A stretch of DNA of 64,000 nt from Phoenix dactylifera (Eukaryota > Streptophyta > Magnoliopsida > Arecales > Arecaceae), in contig NW_024068255.1 in the NCBI RefSeq assembly GCF_009389715.1, positions 1-64,000 on the forward strand. Reading direction: 5' to 3'. Below are positions 23,728-35,004 of this stretch, one piece after another; the first letter of the stretch is position 1, and each line of letters opens with the position of its first letter. The position numbers and the translations under genes are program-made. The notes beneath the pieces are model-generated. The model was not told the origin of the DNA and did not search any database. It was given only the letters and a program-made list of their open reading frames with translations.

Positions 23728-26700
23728 TCAGTGATGACCCTTTGCCTCCGCCTTGCTGTGAGACTTTGCCTTCGCCTGGAGGAATCAAAAGGAAAATACG
23801 ATATTAGCTACTAACAGGTGAAAAAATAAATGCCTTCTACTACCCAGGGTCGCCAATTGCAAGCATTATGGCATGTTGTATTACCACCTCACGACCGGAT
23901 AGGGATTGACTGACTAATTTTGCCCTTTCGGAAAGAAAAAGGGCAAAAGGAAAGAAGCATATTAGTGTAATTATATTCAGCAAGCCTTGCCTCGGTTATT
24001 CAAACAGTATTATAAATCACCCGGAAGCCATTCCCTTTCCTGGCACATTTAATGTTCTTGAAAACTGCAGTAGTTGTTATGAGATTTCAGATGTTAGCTT
24101 GCAATACTAGCTTAACAAAACCCGCACCCAATAATGCCTGCTTTTTCTTTCCCTGATATACTCATCATCCCATGAACTTCATGGGGTTCCACTTGTTTAC
24201 AGTAATCTGCCATGTCAGGAAGCGTTGGATCCACATTACTTTTAAATTGTAAATCTACAACATAAACTGTGGATAAAAGCGTCACTCACAAACCAATAGC
24301 TTTCTATGTATCTCCTCATCCTCATTCTCACTGGAAAACTAGTCCAATTGGAAAATTGTATCTTGTGTGATGCCATGGGATTCATGTCTTCCAACATTCA
24401 AGCGTCCTCGCACATGAAAGCATAAAATGAATTGTCAAAAGAAGAATATGGCAACTTACGACACTATTGCCTCTATGCAGAATAATCAGATTGTGATGAA
24501 AAAAAATGAAAAGGTGGTTAGCCTCCAATTCTACCCCCACTACCCTCTCTCCAACCGAAAAAAAAATCTTGCATATTAACCTAGCAGCAGCAGACTCATA
24601 TTCTCAACTTCCATCATACAAAGACCAAGCCAATTGTCCAAACCCCTAGGTCCCCTGCAGTAAGAAATCACTCCCTGCAGTAGGAAATCATTCCCTGAAG
24701 TAAGAAGTCACTCTGAACCCCCTTCCTCAAAAAGAAATCACTCTGAAGAATTTCAACTCAATCAGTAATATAGGAGCTTTGGAAATAGACAGACTACATT
24801 GGATGCCTAGCAAAACTGTGTGCAAAAAGGTGATCCTACTACAAAACAAAGCAACCTAATTATTTAGTTGCTGATCTCCTATAAGATCCCCTCACGGTTG
24901 AATCCCAATTAAGCAATATTAGATCTTCTAACCCTACAAAGATGCCCAGGTGATCAAAACTTTCTCAACTTCACAACAAATAAATAAAACAACCCATTAT
25001 GATCCTCCCATCGAATACATAGTCACTTTAAAATTGTCAATCCCTTCATATCATTTCTATTGTACCAGAATACTGTCACCACATTATAAATCGAGGATTT
25101 AAGTACCGTGACCCATGCCCATGCCGGTCACAGGTTCTCACAGAACATATCATGTTGAACTGTGCTATACAGGTGTCCAACTATGTGATGGGGCTCGTGG
25201 CAACCAAATAGTTCCATATTGGCCAGCTTGACCAGCACAAACTAGCAAGGATCGATACAAGTTGGCATGAACCCGCACGCACAATAGTAAGGGTAAAACC
25301 ATGTATTGGAACCATTTTGGTACCTTGCTAGCATGGCACATATGGTACAGTATGGATCAACATGATAGTGTATCTCAATCTATACTTTAAGCCATCTACT
25401 GATGATGCTAGTGTTTCTGTGTGCAGAAGGTTGTAGCACAAGCATTGCAATATGAGAGCTCAATACAAACCACCCAAATTACCGGACTGGTCATCCTAAA
25501 TTCCCATGCACATGCAAAGGATAAGCATCTTGTTATAATTTGACCAAGCATTAAATGTCTCGTCATCAGCCATATGATCAACTTTTCTGCATTGCATCAA
25601 ATGCTCCACTTGAATCACGAGAAAAACATTTCCCTTTGAACTATTGGGAATAAAAGCAAGGGTATTAAGTAGTTTGGGAAATGCAAATACACCTCTCACA
25701 TCTGCCTTGTTTCTACTCTAACCATGCCTGGCCTATATCTGCGTGCTTGAATACTAGTATTCTTGTGTTAACATGAGGAAACTCCCCCCCCCCCTCCCTC
25801 CCCTATTTCTCTCTCTATATATAAGATACATACATATATAAAAGGTTTTCACTGCCATTAACAAGAAGACAAAAAACTTAACCATCACAATCCAAATCTT
25901 CTTACCATCATAGTCTATTTGTTTCTCCATTATGGACAATCTTCCACTAGAACCAAATTCAATTTGCTCATGACATCAAAATCATTTCCAATTCAAACTG
26001 CCATAAGCTTCTTTGTGGTCACCCTCATAGCAGAGACTAGCTTTCAACTTCATGTATTGAGTTTCTAATGATACACATTGACTAACAGAAAGTAGGTGCT
26101 TAAAGTTCATATCCATCCTTTCTATCATGACCAACTCAGACAATTCTCATCTAATAAGCTAACTGGATTATGATCCTTCATGTCCAAAACATATCATCCT
26201 TATTGGTGAGAAAAAACTAGTGGCAGAAATTTTTGATCTTGGGTGCTGCATCTTGCTTCCCACTGTCACTTAATAATGCATCCACAATCTCTTTCAATGA
26301 CTATTATATTTTGTAGAAATCGAGCTCCATTCATTCTAGAACATGAAGATGGACATTTATTGGATAGAAGCGAGCTTTATTGAACTTCAGGAAGAAAGGA
26401 TTGCCACAAGAGGAATGAGATAAAATTTTCTACCGTGCTTTATGAAATTTTCTAGTTACACAGTAATTAAAGGGTAGTATGGAATATAAATCCATGAAAT
26501 TTGAATGGTCGTATTTAATGTAAAAAATTTATTAGTGTTTTATATTACATTTTATTTTAAAAAATTCTTTATTTTTAAATATATTTTTTAATACAAAACC
26601 AATTGATGGTTGGACCAATGACTCAATGACCTAGACTCTTGGCTGCATTGGTATCTGGTTTGAGTTATCTTACCTACTTATCTTTGCACTGTGTGCGATC

Positions 26701-26898
26701 TGTAAAAATATCTTGCTCCCATTTGTTAAGATTATATCATTGATGCTAGTCTTATTAATGAATTCTGCTCAAAATCCGACTTATACACAAAATTATATCC
26801 AATTTGTATTGTTATCTACTTAAAACAAATATAGATACAGATTTTGGTATCCATTTAATATATGTATCCGTGTATCTGCTGAAAAAATAGGGACATGG

Positions 26899-26931
<33 letters not shown>

Positions 26932-27184
26932 TACTGGTATCTGATCCGTATTCGATCCATTTTCAGCCCTACACTCAACCATGTTGTAGTGTCAGGAAAG
27001 CTCTTTAAAAGGATCTTACACGTTAATATAATTCTGCTGACTTTGACCCTAACTAGCATATCCTAAACTTGAACATTAGATTTGTTGACTTTACCATGCT
27101 CATAATACCCCTGAAAAAAAGAAACCGCCATATCATATAGCATAACTGATCAAAATTCTACTTTGAACTCCCATCAAGCAAAAC

Positions 27185-27221
<37 letters not shown>

Positions 27222-29158
27222 GGCTCATAAACTAGAGCCTAAAATGGTTTGTTTTTGCCTTTCACAAGAAACTGACACTAACTAATTTAAGATCTATGCA
27301 AATGCTCCTTTAAGTCCGAAATTTGCTACTAACATTCAAAGAAGTGGAGCGGTTTATAAAGGCAACTCCACAATCTATATTTCAGGAGTAATATCATTAA
27401 AGAGTATGAAAAATTTAGTATTTAAGCTTCATTCTCTATAATTAGCTTTCTCTTACATATATGACTAAATATAACACACATATACCTTTAAAACCAATTC
27501 CAGTTATTCTTGTAAAACTCAAAAAGATTTGAAATATCCATCATAAGCAAATAACACATAGGGCTCTCAGTTAGGCATAAACAATCTCTTTTTACTCCAG
27601 CAAACTTCCCAAAGAAATAGCCCAAATGAAGACTTCTATTCTTTCTTTCCTTCTTTTTTTTGCCCAGTAGGTTCTGAAATTGCATTTCCATTGACAAAAT
27701 TTATTCAAAAATATCCACCACTTAACTATTCCAAATAGCATTCACGAGATAAAATTTTGAAGCTGCCATCTCATTTGATAGGCCTCAAGATTCTCCCACC
27801 TAACCCAAAGCAAGCCCACGTTTGGTCCTCTAGGCCCAGATGGGATAAATTTTACTACTAAAACAACTCTTAAACATCCAATCCTTACTGCTGTTCCAAG
27901 AAATAGGAATTCAGGTTAAAAACAATGAGAAAATAGATTAACATCAGCTTTATTTATGCTTAACAGTAAACCCAGTAACATGCTCAAGTCAATTTCCATT
28001 TCATACATCTGCAGCACCAGTTGCTTAGACTTTATAAAGAAGAGCAGTTTTGGCCACAACTAAACAGTCTAAAGTATTTAAATAATTCAAAGGTTTTTTT
28101 CCCTCAAAGCGTGGAACCATAGGAACCATTTCAGTTATGGAGCGGGTATACCATTGTACTATATTCTCATAACTCATAATTATCCCATAAAAGAATGTAG
28201 ACTTAAATTTTCCAATCTAGTCCAAAAATATCATGGTGTCACCTGATATAATACATTTAGGATGAAACGTTTTGAATTTAGGGAATCTGACCTTAAGCAT
28301 GAGGCCGGAATAGGTGATAACAAGTTTCACCATGTTTCCCCTGCAACAAAAAACAAACCAACCCCATCAACCCCATCAAATGCACCAGAAAACAAAGATC
28401 TCCACCTTAAGCTCTGAGTTTTGCTTCCCATGTTACACACAGCTCCGACATTCTTGAGAAAGAACTTGCTCAAAAAGATTTTGTTAGTTGTATGTATCTA
28501 TCTATTCTCTATGCTTCAAATCTATCCATCATGTAATCCCACGAGAGAAAAAACGATCATTTAAATTGGCATTCAGCAGGCAGACAGGAGGAAAATCACA
28601 GATCTTTGAAGGAAGAAAAGGAGAAAACACCCAATACTCCTTTCATGAAACATATCCCAAGAAGACATGCCATAGTTGCTCCAAGAAACCTAGAATTAAG
28701 CTTTAACACGTCTAAGCACAACCTCAAATGTGATAAATGGTCAAGCTCCAACCTGAATACCTTTTTCCTAAACAAATGAAGGGGCAACTTTTGCAAAATG
28801 AGAGGAAAAAAAAAAGATAAGGGATAAAAACAATAAAAGCAGTTAAAAAAAAGACGAAAATGGACAATAATCATCACAAAAGAATGACATCGCAGATTCA
28901 TGCGACAAATTATAAAAAGACTGAAACGGATGGGATAAAAGGAATGGAAGTGAGCATACCTTGAGATAGGAGAGCTTCATACTCCCATAAACAACGCCAA
29001 AGGTAAAGGCAGAGGCACGAGCTACCTGTTGGGGCGAGAAAGGGAAAGATTAAGTGAGCGTGAAGAAGAAATTGACAAAGAAGAGGGAGGACGAGAGAGA
29101 ATGAGAGCCGTACGAAAGCAAGGGTGCTGACGCCGGAGTAAGGGCCTGGAACCGCCAT
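23728..29158 (-). CDS. Putative mitochondrial ATP synthase subunit e (52 aa)
   Basis: Three exons on the minus strand: 29114-29158 (MAVPGPYSGVSTLAF), 28960-29025 (VARASAFTFGVVYGSMKLSYL then K) and 23728-23775 (AKAKSHSKAEAKGHH, stop). All introns begin GT and end AG and are in phase 0. The protein matches the short plant family annotated as ATP synthase E chain (from memory): a P-x-P-G-PYSG-x-STLA N-terminus, a hydrophobic segment with a G-x(6)G-like face (about residues 20-30), and a Lys/Ala-rich tail ending in HH. In other eukaryotes subunit e sits in the inner membrane at the ATP synthase dimer interface; for plants this role is by homology. Intron 2 is about 5.2 kb, large for such a small protein. 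The gene is divergent from PIN1 and shares its 336-bp upstream region. Confidence 0.82.
24651..24712. repeat. 20-bp minisatellite, three units
   Basis: TCCCTGCAGTAAGAAATCAC-like units repeated three times in intron 2 of the ATP synthase e gene. Confidence 0.75.
26899..26933. repeat. Compound (AT)n(AC)n microsatellite
   Basis: Pure AT dinucleotides run directly into AC dinucleotides. Confidence 0.95.
27189..27221. repeat. (CA)n microsatellite
   Basis: About 16 uninterrupted CA units in the long intron. Confidence 0.95.
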
Positions 29159-29494
29159 GGAAAGAGTGCAAACAGAGCAGCAGCGGAAGCCGCCGTGGAT
29201 AGAGATCTGAGGACAGGCAAGAAGGGGCTCACGACTCTGGCGAGGTACTCGCGAATGCCGCTTGTCCGAAACCCTAAGGGGAGTATCGTGGAAGCTCTTC
29301 GTTTGTTTTGTTGAGCTATTGTGGTCAATCGATACGAGCCCAAGCCAGGCCAAGCCCAATTTAAACGGGCTGGCTTATATGAAAAGGGCAAAAAGAGAAA
29401 AAAAATATCGTAGGAACCTCCGCTGTTCTCCCTCCCTTTCCCCACACCCTCTCTCTGAGCACACTTGAAGCAAAGGAAAAAGGAGGAGAAGAAG
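29159..29494. promoter_or_regulatory. Shared divergent promoter of ATP synthase e and PIN1
   Basis: Only 336 bp separate the two start codons, which point away from each other. Within it: a telo-box AAACCCTAA at 29269-29277, and two site II motifs (TGGGCT on the minus strand) at 29337-29342 and 29353-29358. CTTATATGA near 29374 could be a TATA-like element for PIN1. Telo-box plus site II is known from plant genes for respiratory and ribosomal proteins, bound by TCP-type factors; the functional claim is inference. Confidence 0.7.
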
Positions 29495-32331
29495 ATGGCA
29501 TCAGAGGAGCAGGTGAGGGCGTCTCACATCCTGATAAAGCACGAGGGGTCGCGGCGGAAGGCCTCCTGGAAGGATCCCGACGGCCGCATCATCTCCGCCA
29601 CCACCAGGGACGCGGCCGTCCGCCAGCTCCACGCCCTCCGCGACGACATCCTCGCCGGCAAGGTCCGCTTCGAGGACGTCGCTGCCCGCCACTCCGACTG
29701 CAGCTCCGCCAAGCGCGGCGGCGATCTTGGTCAGCCCCTCCCCCATCCGATCTGATGGTCCGATGCTAGGGTTAGGGTTTTCTTGATCCTCGGGAATCGG
29801 TTGCTCCATCTTATGATTTGTTTTTCTTTGATGCGTTTGTTGCTGGTTTAGAACTGATCCTGTTTTCTTTTTCCTTTTTTTTCTTTTTTTTTGCCCGCTT
29901 GATAAGATTAGGCGTCTTCTTGATTTTCTTGATTTTCTTGATTTCATGTAAGCGCTTCTTCTGTACTCCGCTTGCTGTTTGTTAATTGTTTTGGATGCAT
30001 GGAGGATGCTTGTCAATTTCAAAGACATGATAAGAGTTAGACTTTGATGCAAGACTGTAATGTGGATTCTTTCTGCCGCTGCTTTTAGAATAGAAATACT
30101 TTCTTGCGTTAGAAGTTTTATGTAGAAAATTCTAATTCCTTAACGGGGGGCTGTTAACAGTGAATTAACTAAGGTTTTGATGGTCAAGGATCATGTAGAT
30201 CAACAATAAACTATTAATGCTGCGCGAGAGTTAATTTCTTGATTTGTTACCACGGGGGCTTCCTACACCATAGTCATAATTTGGGGAGGAGGATAAGGAA
30301 GAGAAGAGAACTTGGGATTAAAATGTTGCTTTTGCAGAGATGATATATGCGATTGTTTTAGATTTGCACCATAGTCGTAAATTGTTTAAAATGTTTTCAT
30401 GTTCAAAATAATTTACCATCTGATTGTTTCTGCAGGCAGCAAAATTATTACCTTAGATAGTGTGATGCTTGTCCTTCTAGAATGGATATTTGGAAAGCCA
30501 ACAAAGGGTTCAAAAGCATGAATATTTTACTATATCATAAACGTGAAGGACAAATTAATATAGTGCCATTAGCCATGACACATCTTTTTAATAATTCTTT
30601 TTTTAAAAAAATGATTGTTAATCATTGTTTTTTAGTGATTCTAGTACGTGTAACTTTTTCCTATAGTCTATATACAAATTAAAATGACTTTTATGTGGTT
30701 GGATGAGATACATCTTCTTCTTTGAAGCCTCATAATACTATATTAAGCATTCAAATAATAGAACTGACTTGATCAAGATTTTTTGAAGATATAATTACTC
30801 CAAAGTGTTACCCATGTTGTTGGAAGTTGATGCTTCATCTATGAATAGTTTATACAGATGCTGTACATAGCATGGAATCCATAATGGAGATGATCATGGG
30901 TTGGACCATGGTGAATGTATAACTATTCTTTTTCCATTATTAATACATATAACATTTTTTGCTGTAATACAGAAAAATTGATGTGTGAAGCATGCTATTC
31001 TTCTGACCATCTCTGTGAAATTTATTAAGACAACAAATCCTGTTCATAGTTGATTGTGCGTAAGGTCAATATTGCAAACATGCTAGTTTGGTTTACCAAT
31101 CAAATTCCACTATAGCATGGGCCTTCTGATCCATGCAGTATTGCCTGTCTTTATCATATTTTGAAGCTTTTCCAATATCATTAGCGTATGGACGAATCGG
31201 ACACATCTCTAGAAGCATCTCTCCCCTTCATAGGTCGGTCTCTGGAACCCTGCAGAACCCCACAATCATCTCTTTTTTCATCCACTATGTCCAAATTTAT
31301 CAAATCCTTTCATTGTCTTTCCATTATCCTGTGTAGTGTATCCCATGGATGGATAAAATTATTCCTTGTCCTTCTTTTGTTAACTTCTTGTCTTACCTCC
31401 TTGTACACATTCTGAGAAACAATTAAAATATATGGTCTGCATATCTGTTGGCCGTCAGCTCCAGTTGGGACTTATTTTCCTTTAGTTGCTTTTAACAGTG
31501 TAATTCACATGCATTGTTGTTGTTTAACTGTATATATATTGCTGTTGTCTGAATGGTAAGTGGTCCTCATTACATCTCAAGTATATTTTGTCAACAATTG
31601 CAGAGACAGATATATAATGGATGTTTTTCTTTGAGTGTTGTATGATTGCCGTATACTAGTGAGATTTAAGAGAGAACCTTTAGTTGCCTGAACCCCTCTT
31701 TGTTTTTCAAAAAAAAAAGAAGCCAAATTGTAATTAATGGCCCCCTTAGGGCGCAGATTTATGACAGAAGTTCAAGAGATTAAAGGAATCTTCCTCACTA
31801 TAAGCTGGTTCTGTAAGAGCTGCAGGCTCCATAATAAATGTGAAGTCTCTATGGTTGACACTCTGAAGCAGTGCTGCTATTTGTATCAGATAACCATCAG
31901 CTTCTTGGTTTATGTACTGAAGAGCTAATGTCAGGAAGAATTCTAACGTGTGATAGAGCTAAGAACGGGAGATGGGAATGAAACTAAGCAGCTTCTTATA
32001 AGTATAATCTGATTCATTATATCCTCAATTTTGTTTGCTTGTCAAGTTTTAAGGAATCCATCTTTCATGCGTACAATAACTCGATAAACATACCTATTCA
32101 TCTCTCTCTTTTTTTCTAGGCCTTGTTGAGTAGTGAGGCATTGACCCTGGTGTGCTTTAGTTTCTTTGAGCTGATCTTCTGACCATAATATTTTACACTG
32201 CTGCAGGTTGTTTTGGGAGGGGACAGATGCAGAAACCCTTTGAAGAAGCTACCTTTGCCCTCAAAGTGGGTGAGATGAGCGACATTGTGGACACAGACAG
32301 TGGCATTCATATCATCCTGCGAACTGGTTGA
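29495..32331 (+). CDS. PIN1: PIN1-type peptidyl-prolyl cis-trans isomerase (parvulin)
   Basis: Two exons, 29495-29729 and 32207-32331, joined across a 2.5-kb intron (G/GT split glycine codon); 119 residues, the length of plant PIN1. It isomerises phospho-Ser/Thr-Pro bonds. Like Arabidopsis PIN1At it is a bare catalytic domain without a WW domain. Visible active-site parts: HILIKH (residues 11-16), the basic phosphate-binding pair Arg20-Arg21 in GSRRKAS, Cys69 in RHSDCSSA, then [17 protein letters not shown] and the terminal [10 protein letters not shown] with the second active-site His. In plants the family acts on flowering-time regulators (family knowledge). The start is fixed by [13 protein letters not shown] and an A/G-rich leader. 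Exon 1 is strongly GC-rich, exon 2 is not, a pattern typical of monocots. Divergent from the ATP synthase e gene. Confidence 0.96.
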
Positions 32332-35004
32332 TGACCAGGCAGCCGGCCTTAAGCTTGGGCTTGGCCTTTCCTCGCTATTTGCAAGCTGATGCCTTCTGAT
32401 TTCTTCTTTCAGAGTTAGGGGCTTTGATATCATTTTAGCGCTGCAAAATCCTTGAAACTTTTTTCATATAAACGTGGTCGATGCAGACTTTGTGTGCTGA
32501 GCGGTCAATAACAAGATTTGACACTGAATTGCTTCCTCTGTAAGCCATCAACTGTAAACCTTTGTAGAGTATCTGGAAATTGTCAATTTCTTGATGTTGT
32601 TATTATATCCTCCCATAGCATCTCCTCCTGTAGGATCGTGGCACATGTGATGCTTGATAGAGGTGATATGGACTTGGGGAGAGGTTGGCGCCTATTATAG
32701 ACTTGGGCAGATTACAGATGCATACATGGACTTAGCTTGATTATATAGAACATATGGACTTCTGAATGGGATGGACGGCATCGGATCGGTTGATCTCATG
32801 CCTTCTCCTTTAATGGACTTCTATTCTATTGATGTCTTAATTTTCAGATGCCAATGTCGAGCTCAGTTACTCGAATGCGTCCCATGAGCTTCTATGTCAT
32901 GTGCAGTGTCACAAATGTCAGTGCATCATTGTAAACTTCTGTTTATTCTTGGGGTGCAGGCACGGTTTCACTTTTCTTCATTTCCAAATTACCCTTTTCA
33001 ATGAATCAAGACAGTATCTGCCTATGAGCTTTAGCCTCCTTATAGATTGGGCATTGCATGTGGTTTGTTTCTAAGATTAGGAGAAAAGTCCCAACAATAG
33101 GAGAAGAGGAAATATTTGGGTTGGCCTGAGATGCGAGAAATTATATCCTATACAGCCATGAATTATAACACTTGTTCATGCGGGCGTTATTTATTAAGCG
33201 CTCATCTTTGATATATCACTACAGGAATGAGAAGTTGTGATTGATGGTGTGCACGACCATATGATGCAAACTGTTTAGGATATAATTTCTCATAAATATG
33301 AACATAAGATTTGCATCCCGAATTTTCAGAAATAAATCATTAAGGTTGAAATCTTGAGGCATAACATCCCTCAAGGCCTGAATTCCTAACAAGCAAGGGG
33401 ATGTGACCTAAGGTAATATTCAGCTCATGTTTTTTGATCCGGATATTCAGCTATGTTAGCGAGGTATTATTCAAGGGCTATTCTATTTGTTTTCCAAGAT
33501 GATTTATGCGCTTCATTGTTATGAATATGTATATGCTAATTTTGGTCTTCAAGCAAGATGTTGTTTTTGCGCCTTCTCCCAGCATCAATAGGGTACTTAT
33601 TGATGCAAAATCATGCAATGACCACAGATAAAATTTCTAAAACTTTATATAGATTTATTGTCTTGTAAAAGTCATAAATGTATTAAACCTATTTCTTCCT
33701 TGTATGATTCTCCGAATCCTTTTTTTTTTCCTCTCCTGCAATATAGTCATCTTTGCTCGAGATGATCACTTTGACTGCATTTATGCTCAACCTTCATAAA
33801 TTTTTTATTACAAAAAGGAAATTAAAAAACCAAAATGCCCTACAAGAACAGCAGGCTTCTACCAAGGCAAGACAGCGAAGGATCAGAATCTATGAAGGCG
33901 ACGACCATATATTAGTGGGTCCACTTATCCAGGGAACCCGGACCAAATTCTTATTCAAGCTATGCATTTGAGCAGGCATGCCCGATCCAGATTGAGACCC
34001 GGCGTGGTGTTAAAATATATTCTCTATTATAATGAAATGTTTTATTGGATAAGAGGTGCAAAAGCCTTAGCCGTTGCCTCGCTTACTGCAACACTACTCA
34101 CATGATTCAGACACATAATGAAGTCATTTATGTTGTAGTTTTGTTTTAATTATCTATGGACAATGCAAATTATACAACATGCAATTGTATTTTAAACTTC
34201 AAACGAAATAACCAGCAACATCTATATCATCAGAGTAAGTTTTCCTTATTCCCATGTTGAGGTTAGCTAAACTTCTCCACAGAGAGAGAGAGAGAGGGAT
34301 ATCCTATTCAATCCTTTGACCCTTTTATTGCTTCTTAGGACTGCTGAACTGAGCAAAGAGACTTAAGGAGTATTGATTGCATAGGGGCTTCTGTTTCTAC
34401 CTTCTGTACGTTCTTGGTTTGAAGAAGTTCTTGATGGGGCGAGTGTGAGTTGCCCGGAGCTCTTCGGAGCCTTTTGTTTTCTGACTCTATTGGGTGTATT
34501 CGTACCCGTGTTGTATGAAATACCCGTTTCATCAACAAAAAAAAAAAAAAAAAAGAAGTTCTTGATGAGGCTAGACCCAAGGTGGGTCCTCAGGGTACTC
34601 TGAGTAGCTGCCCGGGTGATAGCAAAAGCAAATGAAGAAAGACTTTTCTAATCTGTTACAATCAAAACCCAGAAATTTCATAATCTGTTGAAAAAAAATT
34701 ACATCTTAGGTTCATACATAAATAAGACAAGTATACAACTGAGTGCTATCAACACCTACCATCTCACACAAATGAGAAACAAGGCCAAATTTAAATATAT
34801 AAATCTCTCACACAATGTTAATGTATGTGTACAATCATAACTCTTTTCCCTAATCATGTATCATGCCACAAATTACAGCCATAAGCCACACTTTCATCAT
34901 CATCAGAAGCCACACTGCAATAGGAAAAAATAACAATACTCCGACACAGACGTCAACAAACTTGTTATAAGTCTTCTAGATCGTAAATTACTAACAAGGC
35001 CTGA
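32332..35004. other. Intergenic between PIN1 and the IQD gene
   Basis: PIN1 3' UTR sequence probably occupies the first few hundred bases; no clear polyadenylation signal was fixed. No gene recognised. A short LINE insertion at 34437-34554 is listed separately. Confidence 0.45.
34437..34554 (+). mobile_element. Extremely 5'-truncated LINE insertion (118 bp)
   Basis: A non-coding 3' tail ending CCCGTTTCATCAAC plus an uninterrupted A run (to 34554), flanked by a perfect 13-bp duplication GAAGTTCTTGATG (34424-34436 and 34555-34567). Poly-A next to the downstream duplication is the hallmark of target-primed reverse transcription. A SINE is the alternative. Confidence 0.8.

Noticed and set aside
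28298-28360. Possible alternative last exon of the ATP synthase e gene (minus strand, after a CTGCAG acceptor).
   Set aside because: It would code a short tail (GKHGETCYHLFRPHA) unlike the family, whereas the exon at 23728-23775 gives the expected Lys/Ala tail. Transcript data would be needed.
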